Origin: Dysosmobacter welbionis
Lineage (GTDB): Bacteria; Bacillota; Clostridia; Oscillospirales; Oscillospiraceae
DNA length: 64,000 bases
Reading direction: 5' to 3'
Assembly: GCF_005121165.3 (NCBI RefSeq)
Contig: NZ_CP034413.3
Span: 3,000,001 to 3,064,000 of the forward strand
The position numbers and the translations under genes were made by a program. How positions within the stretch are numbered: position 1 is the first letter of the stretch; every line of letters starts with the position of its first letter. Positions 34,336-44,370 of the stretch are shown in pieces. A model generated the notes under the pieces. It was not told the DNA's origin. It saw only the letters and a program-made list of their open reading frames with translations, and did no database searches.

Positions 34336-35106
34336 TCATGCGATGATAGAGGCGTAGGATGCCACAGAAACCACCAGCAGGGCTCCGCACAGCGCGGCGG
34401 CCATCGCCTTCCGGCGGGACCGGACCGACAGGCTCAGGTTTTTGATCTGGTCCTGAGGCAGCAGTCCCTCGCTGGTGAAGGCCCGCTCCACGCGGCCCAG
34501 GAGGAAATCCAGAGTCAGTGCCATCAGCGCGGCGGCCACGGCTCCCATGATCGTCATGGGGTAATTCAGGGAGTTCATGCCCAGCTGGATGAAGGAGCCC
34601 AGGCCGTTGGCACCGGCGAAGGCGGCGATGGTCATGGTGCCCACAGAGCTCACCGCGGCGATGCGGATGCCGGACATGATGTACGGCATGGCCATGGGCA
34701 GCTCCACCCGGCGCAGCTGCTGCATCCGGGTCAGGCCGATGCCCCGGGCCACTTCCATGGAAACGGGGGAAATGCCGGAGATGCCGGTATATGTATTTTT
34801 CAAAATGGGAAGGAACGCATAGACGAATACCATGAAAATGGCCAGCGTCTCACCCACGCCCAGAAAGGGAATGCCCATGGCGAGCAGCGCCATACAGGGG
34901 ATGGACTGCATCACGTTGGCGATTCCGATCACCACATTGGATACCGCTTTGTTCCGGGTGATGAAGATGCCGAGGGGAACGGCGATGATCAGGGCCAGCA
35001 CCACGGAGAAGCTGGTCATGGCCAGGTGCCGGAGAAACTCCTCCAGCAGACTGTCCCACTCCTCCACATAAATGGAGAAATAATCCATCAAAGTGTAGCG
35101 GGACAT
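34336..35106 (-). CDS. opuCB: OpuC-type ABC transporter permease
   Basis: The 256-residue membrane protein has the BPD permease signature GMNSLNYPMTIMGAVAAALMA near residue 190 and an EAL-type loop in ARGIGLTRMQQLRRVELPMAMPYIMSGIR (split about residues 135-163). The text AVPLGIFITRNKAVSNVVIGIANVMQ (split) and SIPCMALLAMGIPFLGVG is typical of OpuCB/OpuCD. Only one permease gene is present where Bacillus has two, so a homodimer is likely. It overlaps the ATPase gene by 19 bases. Confidence 0.9.
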   Translation of the reverse strand: MSRYTLMDYFSIYVEEWDSLLEEFLRHLAMTSFSVVLALIIAVPLGIFITRNKAVSNVVIGIANVMQSIPCMALLAMGIPFLGVGETLAIFMVFVYAFLPILKNTYTGISGISPVSMEVARGIGLTRMQQLRRVELPMAMPYIMSGIRIAAVSSVGTMTIAAFAGANGLGSFIQLGMNSLNYPMTIMGAVAAALMALTLDFLLGRVERAFTSEGLLPQDQIKNLSLSVRSRRKAMAAALCGALLVVSVASYASIIA

Positions 35107-36245
35107 ATCACTCCGCTCCTTTCTCCGGCGGTATGTTCCGGAACGAACTGCTTGCTCATGGTGGCCAGAATGATGCTCTTCGTCAAATAGCCGAGCAGCT
35201 TCCGGTCATGCTGGATCACGGGAATAATGCCGGACACATCGTAATCAATGGTGGCGATGATCTCTTTCAGGGAAGTTTCCCCCTCCACGGCGATGTAATC
35301 ATCGGATATGTAGTATTCTATGGGGTCGGCCTCCCGCTTTCCGATCAGCTCCTCCAGCCAGACGACACCCAGGAGCGTCTGCCCCTTATCCAGCACCAGC
35401 AGGCTGTCCACGCTGTTGTGCCTCATGATCTGCAGGGCCTGGATGACGGTGCGCCCCTTTGAAATAGTGAAGGGACGGCGGCGCATGATGTCCGCTGCGC
35501 GGATATATTCCGGGTTGGCCCACAGCCGGTTGGCGCCGATGAACTCTGTGACGTACTGGTTCGCAGGGTGCTTTAGAATGTTTTCCGGGGTGTCACACTG
35601 GGCGACTTTTCCATCCTGAATGATGCAGATGCGGTCGGCCAGCTTGATGGCTTCGTCCATGTCGTGCGTGACGAAGACCACCGTTTTTTGCGCCTTGGTC
35701 TGCAGATCATGGATTTCGTTCTGCAGCTCCGCCCGGGTCATGGGATCCAGGGCGGAGAAAGGTTCATCCATCAGGACGATGGGCGGATTGGCGGCAAAAG
35801 CCCGGGCGATGCCCACCCGCTGCTGCTGACCGCCGGAGAGCTGGGATGGGTACTGGCCCCGGTAGATTTCCGGGTCCAGATTGACCATCTTCAGCATCTT
35901 ATCGACCCGGTCCCGGATGGCCTCTTTGGAAAAACGGGCGATCTGCATGGTGAGGGCGATGTTTTCTTCCACCGTCAGGTGGGGGAACAGGCCGCCCGAC
36001 TGTACCACATATCCAACCTTTTTGGGAAGGTCCTGGACCTTGATCTGTTCTACGGGAATGCCGTCGATGGAAAGCGAGCCTCCCCGCAGGGGAAGCAGCT
36101 TGTTGATGCTCTTCAGCAGGGTGGTCTTGCCGCATCCGCTGGAACCGATCAAAACGAAAAATTCGCGGTCATGGATTGTCAGCGAAACACCGTCCAACAC
36201 AGGCTTATCTTTGTAGGCGATGCGAACGTCTTCAAATTCGATCAT
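35088..36245 (-). CDS. opuCA: Glycine betaine/choline ABC transporter ATPase with CBS domains
   Basis: The 385-residue protein has Walker A GSSGCGKTTLL (about 33), Q-loop VGYVVQSGGLFPHLTV, signature LSGGQQQRVGIARAF (about 135) and Walker B IVLMDEPFSALDP. Two CBS domains at about residues 250-370 (RRPFTISKGRTVIQALQIM; EGETSLKEIIATIDYDVSG) fit the OpuA/ProV group, in which they sense ionic strength. It is the first gene of the operon. No obvious promoter motif was confirmed between it and the divergent kdpD. Confidence 0.93.
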   Translation of the reverse strand: MIEFEDVRIAYKDKPVLDGVSLTIHDREFFVLIGSSGCGKTTLLKSINKLLPLRGGSLSIDGIPVEQIKVQDLPKKVGYVVQSGGLFPHLTVEENIALTMQIARFSKEAIRDRVDKMLKMVNLDPEIYRGQYPSQLSGGQQQRVGIARAFAANPPIVLMDEPFSALDPMTRAELQNEIHDLQTKAQKTVVFVTHDMDEAIKLADRICIIQDGKVAQCDTPENILKHPANQYVTEFIGANRLWANPEYIRAADIMRRRPFTISKGRTVIQALQIMRHNSVDSLLVLDKGQTLLGVVWLEELIGKREADPIEYYISDDYIAVEGETSLKEIIATIDYDVSGIIPVIQHDRKLLGYLTKSIILATMSKQFVPEHTAGERSGVICPATL

Positions 36246-36444
36246 GTCTCCTCCATCTTCACATCGTAATTGAATCGAGCGCTGGTTTGCCCATATTATG
36301 GGCTGTGATTTATTAAAATGGGATTAAGTTCTGCTCAGCGGGCATTAAGATTCCATTTCATTGCGTGTGAGGTGGGGGCGGAGCTTCTGAATGGGCTCCA
36401 GAAAGGAAATGCGAAAGCTGGGATATACGCCGCCTACACGCCTC

Positions 36445-36485
36445 TTAATCCAATCTTAATGCTGTGGGCGAAATACTTATATAAT
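36445..36485 (+). promoter_or_regulatory. Promoter of the first kdpD with 11-bp-spaced repeats
   Basis: TTAATCC (36445-36451) and TTAATGC (36456-36462) are direct repeats 11 bp apart, followed by a perfect -10 TATAAT (36480-36485). Two more TTAAG boxes stand at 36324 and 36345. The pair matches repeats before kdpF and trkH and could bind an OmpR-class regulator such as KdpE. No consensus -35 is present, as is usual when an activator supplies contact. Confidence 0.55.
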
Positions 36486-36552
36486 TATGGTATCCTGCAT
36501 GATAGGATAAGGCTGTTGAATTCCGATCCAGAATCATGGGAGATGAAGATAT

Positions 36553-39234
36553 ATGGAAAAAACAGAGAACAGCACTCCCTATTCCCCCCGGTACGGAGAG
36601 GCGGAGACCGGAGGCACCGGAAGACTGAAGATCTTTTTCGGGTACGCGGCAGGCGTGGGCAAGACCTACGCTATGCTGGAGGCAGCCCATCAGGCGCAGA
36701 AAGAAGGCGTCGACGTGGTGGTCGGCTATGTGGAGCCCCACGCCAGGCCGGATACACTGGCGCTGCTGGAAGGGCTGGAGGTCCTCTCATGCAGGGAGGT
36801 GGACTACCGGGGGATCCGGCTGCGGGAGTTTGACCTGGACGGAGCCCTGGCGCGCAGACCACAGTTGATCCTGGTGGATGAACTGGCTCACAGCAACGCC
36901 CCGGGCTGCCGCCACACCAAGCGGTATCAGGATGTGGAGGAGCTGCTGCAGGCGGGGATCAATGTCTATACCACAGTAAACGTGCAGCACCTGGAATCTC
37001 TGAACGATCTTGTCACCTCCATCACAGGGATCGTGGTGAACGAACGGATCCCGGATCACGTGTTTGACCGCGCCAACCAGGTGGAACTGGTGGACATTGC
37101 GCCCGCTGACCTGGAAAAGCGGCTGGAGGAGGGGAAGATTTACCGGCAGCGCCAGGCGAAGCAGGCGCTGGAGAATTTTTTTACCGCCGAGAATCTGACG
37201 GCCCTGCGGGAGATCGCCATGCGCCGGACAGCGGACCAGCTCAACCGCACGGCGGTCCAGGAGAAAAAGGGGAAGGCCGCGCGGGCGGGAGACCATATTC
37301 TGATCTGCCTGTCCTCAGCCCCCTCCAACGCCAAGGTGATCCGCACGGCCGCCCGGATGGCCGAGGCGTTCCACAGCGGCTTCACGGCGCTCTTTGTCCA
37401 GACACCGGAGACCAAGGAGCTGTCCGGAGAGAATATCAAACGCCTGCGGAGCAACCTGCGCCTGGCGGAACAGCTGGGCGCACAGATCGCCACCGTCTAT
37501 GGCGCGGACCCGGCGGAACAGATCGCGGAGTACGCCCGGGTCAGCGGTATCACGAAAATCGTCATGGGGCGCGTGAATCACCGGCAGCACCCCTGGATCG
37601 GGCAGAAAAGTCTGGCCGACCGGTTGATCGAGCGGACGGACCTGGATGTGTATATCATTCCGGACCGCCAGCCGCTCTATAAAAAGCCCCTTGGAAAGCT
37701 CCGGAAGTCCAGAGTCCGCTTTTCCTGGAGAGACGCCGTGGTCACGCTGCTGTGCCTGGCGATCTCCACAGCGGTGGGGTTTGCCTTTGATTGGGCGGGC
37801 TTCAGCGAATCCAACATCATCACGATCTACATTCTGGGCGTATTGGTGACAGCAGTCAGCACCAGCGGGCATCTGTATGGAGCAGCCAACTCCCTGCTGA
37901 GCGTGCTGGCGTTCAACTTCTTTTTTACCGAGCCGCGCTTCACCCTCCAGGCTGACGGGCCCAGCTATCCCGTCACGTTCCTGATTATGCTCTCATCCAG
38001 CATCATCGCCAGCTCTCTGGCCAGCCGCGTGAAGGAGCAGGCCCGCATGGCGGCGGAAAAGAGCTACTATACGGAGCTGCTGCTGGGAAGCAGCCAAAAG
38101 CTGCAGACCATCCGGACGGAGTGGGACTGTCTGCGCCTGACGGCGGAGCAGCTCAGCCGCATGTTTGACCGGCCGGTCATTTATGCCCTGAACGACGCCG
38201 ACAAGGAGCTGGACTTCCGGATCGAGCCGGCGGACGAACACACGCTTCTGGAAAAGCTGAGCACGGAAGAGATCGGCGTCGCCAAATGGGTGCAGAAAAA
38301 CAACAAGCACGCCGGCGCCACCACGAATACGCTTCCGGACTCAAAATGGCTGTTTCTTTCCGTGCGGGGCACCCGCGGCGTGATGGGGATCGTAGGAGTT
38401 CCCATTGCTGGTTATGTGGTCCCGGACGCTTTTGAAAAAAACCTGATGGTGGCACTCCTGGGAGAGTGCGGCCTCAGCCAGGAGCGTATTCGTCTGGAGG
38501 AGGAGCGGAACCAGATCGCGCTCCAGACCCAGCGGGAGAGCCTCCAGGCCAATCTGCTCCGGGCGGTCTCACACGATCTGCGCACACCGCTCACCAATAT
38601 CAACGGCAGTGTGGGCATCCTGATGGGGAAGGATCAGACGCTCAAGCCGGAAGTGCGCGAGCAGCTGTATACCGCGATTGACGATGACACGAACTGGCTC
38701 ATCAACATGACGGAAAATCTGCTGGCAGCCACACAGCTGGAAACTGACAGGACCAAGCTGAAAACCGCTCCCGAACTGCTGGAGGATCTGTTTCAAAGTG
38801 CTGTCCGGCAGTTGGACCGGCGGGCAAGGGACCACCACATCTCAGTTGATCTGGAGGACCAGACGCTCATGGCGTCCATGAACGCGGGGATGATTCAGAG
38901 GGTCATCATCAACATGATGAACAATGCGATCCAATATACGCCCAAGGACTCCCATATCATTCTGAGCGGGACCCGCAGGAAGGACTGGGTGGAGATCAGC
39001 GTCTCTGATGATGGCCCCGGGATCCCGGATGAGGCGAAAAAGCACCTGTTCGATCTGTTTTATACCGCGGAGCAGGGAAAGCCTGACAGCAAGCGGGGAC
39101 TGGGGCTGGGACTGCATCTCTGCCAGTCTATCGTCAATGCCCACGGGGGGACGATCACCGTCTCCGATCACGCACCATCGGGGACAACCTTCCGGTTCAC
39201 CCTGCCCGCAGTTCGGACAGACGGCGTGAAATGA
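36553..39234 (+). CDS. kdpD: KdpD-like osmosensitive K+ sensor histidine kinase (1)
   Basis: The 893-residue protein has the full KdpD layout. The N-terminal KdpD domain has Walker A FGYAAGVGKTYAMLE (about 30) and VDELAHSNAPGCRHTKRYQDVEELL (split near 112). A Usp-like domain follows (about 250-370, ILICLSSAPSNAKVIRTAARM), then four membrane helices (about 395-500, with FNFFFTEPRFTLQADGPSYP). A GAF-like region, the phospho-acceptor in LLRAVSHDLRTPLTNI (about 663) and an HATPase end (DDGPGIPDEAKKHLFDLFYT; GLGLGLHLCQSIV) complete it. No kdpE follows. It precedes the kdp structural genes and may rely on the KdpE at 50927. Confidence 0.93.
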   Translation: MEKTENSTPYSPRYGEAETGGTGRLKIFFGYAAGVGKTYAMLEAAHQAQKEGVDVVVGYVEPHARPDTLALLEGLEVLSCREVDYRGIRLREFDLDGALARRPQLILVDELAHSNAPGCRHTKRYQDVEELLQAGINVYTTVNVQHLESLNDLVTSITGIVVNERIPDHVFDRANQVELVDIAPADLEKRLEEGKIYRQRQAKQALENFFTAENLTALREIAMRRTADQLNRTAVQEKKGKAARAGDHILICLSSAPSNAKVIRTAARMAEAFHSGFTALFVQTPETKELSGENIKRLRSNLRLAEQLGAQIATVYGADPAEQIAEYARVSGITKIVMGRVNHRQHPWIGQKSLADRLIERTDLDVYIIPDRQPLYKKPLGKLRKSRVRFSWRDAVVTLLCLAISTAVGFAFDWAGFSESNIITIYILGVLVTAVSTSGHLYGAANSLLSVLAFNFFFTEPRFTLQADGPSYPVTFLIMLSSSIIASSLASRVKEQARMAAEKSYYTELLLGSSQKLQTIRTEWDCLRLTAEQLSRMFDRPVIYALNDADKELDFRIEPADEHTLLEKLSTEEIGVAKWVQKNNKHAGATTNTLPDSKWLFLSVRGTRGVMGIVGVPIAGYVVPDAFEKNLMVALLGECGLSQERIRLEEERNQIALQTQRESLQANLLRAVSHDLRTPLTNINGSVGILMGKDQTLKPEVREQLYTAIDDDTNWLINMTENLLAATQLETDRTKLKTAPELLEDLFQSAVRQLDRRARDHHISVDLEDQTLMASMNAGMIQRVIINMMNNAIQYTPKDSHIILSGTRRKDWVEISVSDDGPGIPDEAKKHLFDLFYTAEQGKPDSKRGLGLGLHLCQSIVNAHGGTITVSDHAPSGTTFRFTLPAVRTDGVK

Positions 39235-39257
39235 GCGTCCAGGACGGCGGTTTTTCA

Positions 39258-39321
39258 TTAATGTTTTGTTAATACCGCCAGAAATTTCTTAATCCCCTTT
39301 TATAACGCGCTGCGCTATTCT
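39258..39321 (+). promoter_or_regulatory. Regulatory region of the kdp operon
   Basis: Direct repeats TTAATGT (39258), TTAATAC (39269), TTAATCC (39289) and TTATAAC (39300) follow an 11-20-11 bp spacing identical to that before trkH. A -10-like TATTCT lies at 39316-39321. This suggests two tandem dimers of an OmpR-family regulator, most simply KdpE. Confidence 0.55.
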
Positions 39322-39385
39322 AGAAAACGCGAACGGGAGAATAGGGGGCATCTGTGCCTGCTACCCGGAGCGAAAGGAGAATCTT

Positions 39386-39517
39386 ATGAAGGAGTATCTG
39401 CTGATTCAAGTGGCCGCCGCTGCTGCCATTGGGATCGCCGCGTGGCGGACTCTTCCGGAGACGATGATGTGTGCAGCCTGCGGGCAGCTCCAAAGAAGAA
39501 AGGAGTTTTCAAGATGA
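39386..39517 (+). CDS. Micro-protein (43 aa) at the head of the kdp operon
   Basis: A good AAAGGAG site precedes ATG 39386. The product has an N-terminal hydrophobic helix (LLIQVAAAAAIGIAAW, about residues 5-20) and a CxxC pair (MMCAACGQLQRRKEFS). Its last codons contain the ribosome site of the next gene and the stops overlap (ATGA), so the two are coupled. I know no family for it. Confidence 0.5.
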   Translation: MKEYLLIQVAAAAAIGIAAWRTLPETMMCAACGQLQRRKEFSR

Positions 39518-39615
39518 TGGATGTATTGATGGTAGGCACCCTGGCGGTCAGCTTCGGCCTGGTATGGCTGCTGATCCGCTGGTGTCAGAAACAGCTGGAC
39601 GACCCGGAGTCGTAA
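39514..39615 (+). CDS. Micro-protein (33 aa), single membrane helix
   Basis: Starting at ATG 39514 inside the previous stop, the product is MMDVLMVGTLAVSFGLVWLL followed by IRWCQKQLDDPES. It is one membrane helix with a charged C-terminal tail. AAAGGAG lies 8 bases upstream. Its place next to kdpF suggests an extra small subunit or modulator of the Kdp pump (inference). Confidence 0.5.
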   Translation: MMDVLMVGTLAVSFGLVWLLIRWCQKQLDDPES

Positions 39616-39637
39616 GCGCAGAAAGGAGATCATAACC

Positions 39638-39715
39638 ATGATTGCACTTGGAATTATCGTTCTGCTGCTGGGCGCTTATCTCGTTTACGCGCTGGTGCAT
39701 CCGGAGCGTTTCTGA
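39638..39715 (+). CDS. kdpF: K+-transporting ATPase subunit KdpF
   Basis: The 25-residue single-helix peptide MIALGIIVLLLGAYLVYALV HPERF ends in the L(V/I)xPExF motif typical of KdpF, which stabilises the KdpABC complex. AAAGGAG stands before the ATG. It lies 36 bases before kdpA, as expected. Confidence 0.85.
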   Translation: MIALGIIVLLLGAYLVYALVHPERF

Positions 39716-39751
39716 GATGCCTGATACCGCAGAAAATAGGAGGAATACGAT

Positions 39752-41556
39752 ATGTTGCAGCTGGCGCTGACAATCATCATCTTTCTGATCATTGTCATTC
39801 CGGTTGGACGGTATATGTATCATATCGCCACATGGAACCACACACTGGCCGACCCGGTCTTTGACCGTCTGGACGGCGTCATTTACAAAATCGGCGGCGT
39901 GAATCCCCATCAGGGTATGAACTGGAGACAGTACGCTCTGGCTCTGGTGGGAACCAACGCGGTCATGGTGGCCATCGGCTACCTGATCCTGCGCATTCAG
40001 AGCGTCGGGATCTTCAACCCCAACAGCATCGGCAACATGGAGCCGACCCTGGCGTTCAACACCATCATCAGCTTCATGACCAACACGAACCTGCAGCATT
40101 ACTCCGGCGAGTCCGGACTGAGCTACTTAAGCCAGATGCTGGTCATCATCTTCATGATGTTCGTCTCTGCCGCCAGCGGCTACGCTGCCTGCATCGCGTT
40201 CATCCGCGGGCTGACCGGCAAGACCAAGGACGACGTGGGCAACTTCTTCGCCGACCTGACCCGCATCACCACCCGCCTGCTGCTGCCGTTCTCCATCGTG
40301 GGCGGCCTGCTGCTGGTGTGGCAGGGCGTGCCCCAGAACTTCGACGCCAACATCGTGGTGAATACACTGGAGGGCACCTTCCAGACCATCGCCATGGGTC
40401 CCATCGCCGCACTTGAGATCATCAAGCACCTGGGCACCAACGGCGGCGGCTTCCTGGGCGCAAACTCCACCACCCCGCTGGAGAACCCCACGATCATCTC
40501 TGACATGATCGAGCTGTACTCCATGATGCTCTTCCCCGGCGCCTGCGTCATCACCTTCGGCAAGATGGTGCGCGGCCGCAAGAAGAAGGATGCCGCCGGC
40601 GACAAGGCGCTGGCCGGCAGCGAATCCGCCGGCCAGCTGTCTGCGGGCGGAGCTGAGCAGGGCCCCGCCTGAAGGACCACAGCCTGACGGCGTCCATCTA
40701 CGGCTGGGAGGGCCGCACGATCTTCCTGGCCATGGGTATCATCTTCCTGGTCGGCCTGGGCGTGTGCTACTGGTCGGAGCTCCAGGGCAACCCGGCTCTG
40801 GCAAAGATCGGCCTGGATCAGTCCATGGGCAGCATGGAGGGCAAGGAGGTCCGGTTCGGCATCGCCCAGTCGGCCATGTTCACCACCACCACGACCTCTT
40901 TCACCACCGGCACCGTCAACAACATGCACGATACCCTGACGCCTCTGGGCGGCATGATCCCCTTGCTGCACATGATGCTGAACGTGGTCTTCGGCGGCAA
41001 GGGCGTCGGCCTGATGAACATGATTATGTACGCCATCCTGGCAGTGTTCATCTGCGGCCTGATGATTGGCCGTACGCCCGAATACCTGGGCAAGAAGATC
41101 GAGGGCCGGGAGATGAAGCTCACCGCGCTGTGCATCATCATCCATCCCTTCCTGATCCTGTTCTTCTCCGCGCTGGCGGTCTCCACCTCCGGCGGCCTGG
41201 AGGGAATCACCAACCCGGGTTTCCACGGCCTGAGCCAGGTGCTGTATGAGTACGCCTCTTCCGCGGCCAACAACGGCTCCGGCTTTGAGGGTCTGGCAGA
41301 CAACAGCTACTTCTGGAACATCACCGCAGGCCTGGCCATGTTCTTCGGCCGGTACCTGTCCATCGTGATCCAGCTGGCCATCGCCGGTTCCCTGATGCGC
41401 AAGCGGTTTGTCAACGAGACCGTGGGCACCCTGCGCACGGACACCCTGTCCTTCGCTGTGATCTTGGTGTTCGTAGTCTACATCTTCGCAGCGCTGACCT
41501 TCTTCCCCGCGCTGGCGCTTGGCCCCATCGCAGAGCATCTGACCCTGTGGGCCTAA
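39752..41556 (+). CDS. kdpA: K+-transporting ATPase subunit A, frameshifted in this sequence
   Basis: KdpA is the K+-selective channel-like subunit. The first frame (39752-40672) covers the first 300 residues, with TNTNLQHYSGESGLSYLSQM (filter region 1) and GTNGGGFLGANSTTPLENPT (filter region 2). The second frame carries the rest from IYGWEGRTIFLAMG through MIGRTPEYLGKKIEGREMKLTAL and SSAANNGSGFEGL to TAA 41554. The frames meet in a hydrophilic loop near 40660, where one C is missing from GGGCCCCGCC. Adding it gives one protein of normal length (about 600 aa, with a longer loop). All filter motifs are intact, so this is probably an assembly error. Confidence 0.88.
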
Positions 41557-41571
41557 GGAGGGCGTTTTCAT

Positions 41572-43631
41572 ATGAGTAAGAAACAAAATAAGAAATTTAT
41601 CACCCCGGAGATCCTCCGGGGGCGGTGAAGGGCGCGTTCGTCAAGCTCAATCCCCGCTATATGATGCGTAACCCCGTGATGTTTGTGGTGGAGATCGGCT
41701 GCTTCATCACCCTGCTGCTCTCCTTCTTCCCCGGCCTGTTCGGGGACGTGGACGCAGGCTCCCTGCGGATCTACGACATCATCGTATGCGTGATCCTGTT
41801 CATCACGGTGCTGTTCGCCAACTTCGCCGAGGCTGTGGCGGAAGGCCGGGGCAAGGCCCAGGCCGCCAGCCTGAAAAAGACACAGAAGGACACGGAAGCC
41901 CACCTGCTCCATGAGGACGGCAGCGAGACCATCGTCCGTTCCAGTGAGCTGAAAAAGGGCGACATCGTTCTGGTGGTGGCTGGCGAGGTCATCCCCGGCG
42001 ACGGCGAGGTCATTGAGGGCATCGCCTCCGTGGATGAGTCCGCCATCACCGGCGAGTCCGCCCCCGTGGTCCGCGAGAGCGGCGGCGACTTCTGCTCCGT
42101 CACCGGCGGCACCACGCTGGTGTCTGACTGGCTGAAGATCCGCATCACCTCCGAGCCGGGCAACAGCTTCCTGGACCGGATGATCGCCCTGGTGGAGGGC
42201 GCCAGCCGCAAAAAGACCCCCAATGAGATCGCACTGAACACCCTGCTGGTGTCCCTGACCATCATCTTCCTGATCGTGGTGGTGACCATGTATCCCTTCG
42301 CCGTATACAGCGGCGTACAGATCCCCGTCTCCACCCTGATCGCCCTGCTGGTCTGCTTGATCCCCACCACCATCGGCGGCCTGCTGTCCGCCATCGGCAT
42401 CGCGGGCATGGACCGTGTCACCCGCTTCAACGTCATTGCCATGAGCGGCAAGGCAGTGGAGGCCTGCGGCGACGTGGATACCATGATCCTGGATAAGACC
42501 GGCACCATCACCTTCGGCAACCGCTTGGCCGCCGACTTCTTCCCGGTGGAGGGCGCCAGCCGCAGCGATCTGATCCGCTGCGCGGCCCTCACCAGTCTCC
42601 ACGATGACACCCCGGAGGGCAAGTCCACTCTGGAGCTGGCCCGCCGCCTCGGCGATAACAGCGTGGAGCCCGCGGGTTCCAGCTTCCTGGAGTTCACGGC
42701 CCAGACCCGCATGAGCGGCGTGGACCTGCCTGACGGCACCAAGGTGCGCAAGGGCGCCAGCGACGCCATTGAGCAGTATGTGAAGGAAAACGGCGGCAAG
42801 GTCCCCGCGGATCTCCGCACCCATGTGGAGGAGGTCTCCTCCCTGGGCGGCACGCCTCTGGTGGTGTGCGAGAACAACAAGGTCCTGGGCGTCATCTACC
42901 TGAAGGATACGGTGAAGCCCGGCATGGTGGAGCGGTTCGAGCGCCTGCGGGCCATCGGCATCAAGACCATCATGTGCACCGGCGACAACCCCCTGACCGC
43001 GGCCACCATCGCCAAGGAAGCCGGCGTGGACGGCTTTGTGGCAGAGTGCAAGCCTGAGGACAAGATCGCCCTGATCAAGAAGGAGCAGGCCGAGGGCAAG
43101 ATCGTCGCCATGACCGGCGACGGAACCAACGACGCCCCCGCCCTGGCACAGGCCAACGTGGGCCTGGCCATGAACTCCGGCACCACTGCCGCCAAGGAAG
43201 CGGCCAACATGGTGGACCTGGATTCCGACCCCACCAAGATCCTGGAAGTGGTGGAGATCGGCAAGCAGCTGCTGATCACCCGCGGCTCCCTGACCACCTT
43301 CTCCATCGCGAACGACGTGGCCAAGTACTTCGCCATCATCCCGGCCATGTTCAAGCTGGCTGTTCCTGAGCTGAACGTGCTGAACATCATGGGGCTGGCG
43401 ACCTCTTACAGCGCCATCCTGTCCGCGCTGATCTTCAACGCCATTATCATCCCCTGTCTGATCCCCCTGGCCATGAAGGGCGTCAAGTACCGCCCCATGT
43501 CCTCCGGGAAGATGCTGGGCCGGAACATGATGATCTACGGCCTGGGCGGCATCATCGCCCCCTTCGTGGGCATCAAGATCATTGACCTGATCATCGCCCC
43601 GGTGCTGGCTGCCCTCGGCTTTGGTATGTAA
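41572..43631 (+). CDS. kdpB: K+-transporting P-type ATPase subunit B, frameshifted near its start
   Basis: KdpB is the ATP-hydrolysing subunit. AAGGAGG precedes ATG 41572. The first 18 codons ([17 protein letters not shown]) end in TGA because a G run at 41617-41621 has five bases where six are needed. The main frame then runs from [20 protein letters not shown] to the end (about 686 aa after repair). Key motifs are all present: TGESAPV (about 150), the phosphorylated Asp in [12 protein letters not shown] (about 304) and [18 protein letters not shown] (about 513). It is translated 15 bases after kdpA. Confidence 0.92.
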
Positions 43632-43643
43632 GGAGGAACCTGA

Positions 43644-44330
43644 ATGATGAACGAGAAGAAACATGGCATTGGCCACAATATCCGGCAGGCCGTTCTGGTC
43701 ACCGTGGTATTGCTGGTGCTGTGCGGCCTGGTATTTCCGGTGCTGCTCAGCGGCCTCTCTGCTGTGATTTTCCCCAGCCAGGCCAAGGGCTCTCTGGTGA
43801 CGGCAGACGGCATCGCCGTGGGCGCCAAGAACGTGGGTCAGGACTTCACCGAGGATTACTTTATGTGGTGCCGTCCCTCCGCGTACAATTACAATACTTA
43901 CTATGAAGAGGACACCGACGGCGACGGCCAGGTGGAGCAGTACTACAACGACGGTTCTGAATTCGCCGGCCTGAGCTCCGGCTCCAACAACTACGCCCCC
44001 TCCAACCCCGCCCTGACGGAGCGGGTGGAAGCGGACATCGAGGAATTCCTGGAGAAGAATCCCGGTGTCAGCCGGGAGGATATCCCCACTGACCTGATGA
44101 CTGCCTCCGGCTCCGGCTTGGATCCCCACATCTCTCCCGCCTCTGCGGAGGTGCAGATTCCCCGCATTGTGGAGGCCTCCGGCCTGAGTGAGGATGAGGT
44201 GCGCCAGATCATCGCCGACAACACCAAGGGCAAGACCCTGGGCGTGTTCGGAGAGGAGACCGTCAACGTGCTGGGCGTGAATCTGGACATCGCCCTGGCC
44301 ATGGGCCTGGTGGGTGAGATCTCCAAGTAA
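43644..44330 (+). CDS. kdpC: K+-transporting ATPase subunit KdpC
   Basis: The 228-residue protein has one N-terminal membrane helix (VLVTVVLLVLCGLVFPVLL, about 19-37) and then the KdpC domain: FTEDYFMWCRPSAYNY (family FxGRPSA), SGSNNYAPSNPAL, ASGSGLDPHISPASAEVQIPRI (split near 160) and the C-terminal VNVLGVNLDIAL. The acidic insert EEDTDGDGQVEQYYND (about 88-103) is longer than usual. AAGGAGG lies 7 bases before ATG 43644. It completes the kdpFABC operon. Confidence 0.93.
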   Translation: MMNEKKHGIGHNIRQAVLVTVVLLVLCGLVFPVLLSGLSAVIFPSQAKGSLVTADGIAVGAKNVGQDFTEDYFMWCRPSAYNYNTYYEEDTDGDGQVEQYYNDGSEFAGLSSGSNNYAPSNPALTERVEADIEEFLEKNPGVSREDIPTDLMTASGSGLDPHISPASAEVQIPRIVEASGLSEDEVRQIIADNTKGKTLGVFGEETVNVLGVNLDIALAMGLVGEISK

Positions 44331-44370
44331 TCACGGGCCCCGGATGCCTTCTTGGGCAGAGGACACTGGT

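Noticed and set aside
40640-40690. Programmed frameshifting in kdpA
   Set aside because: No slippery heptamer with a downstream structure is evident, and kdpB, trkH, gltB and gltD show the same kind of one-base loss, so a sequence error is simpler.
41568-44129. An 853-codon open frame on the minus strand opposite kdpB and kdpC
   Set aside because: It mirrors a highly G+C-biased coding region, has no protein motifs (Gly/His/Gln-rich text) and the plus strand has all conserved KdpB/KdpC motifs.
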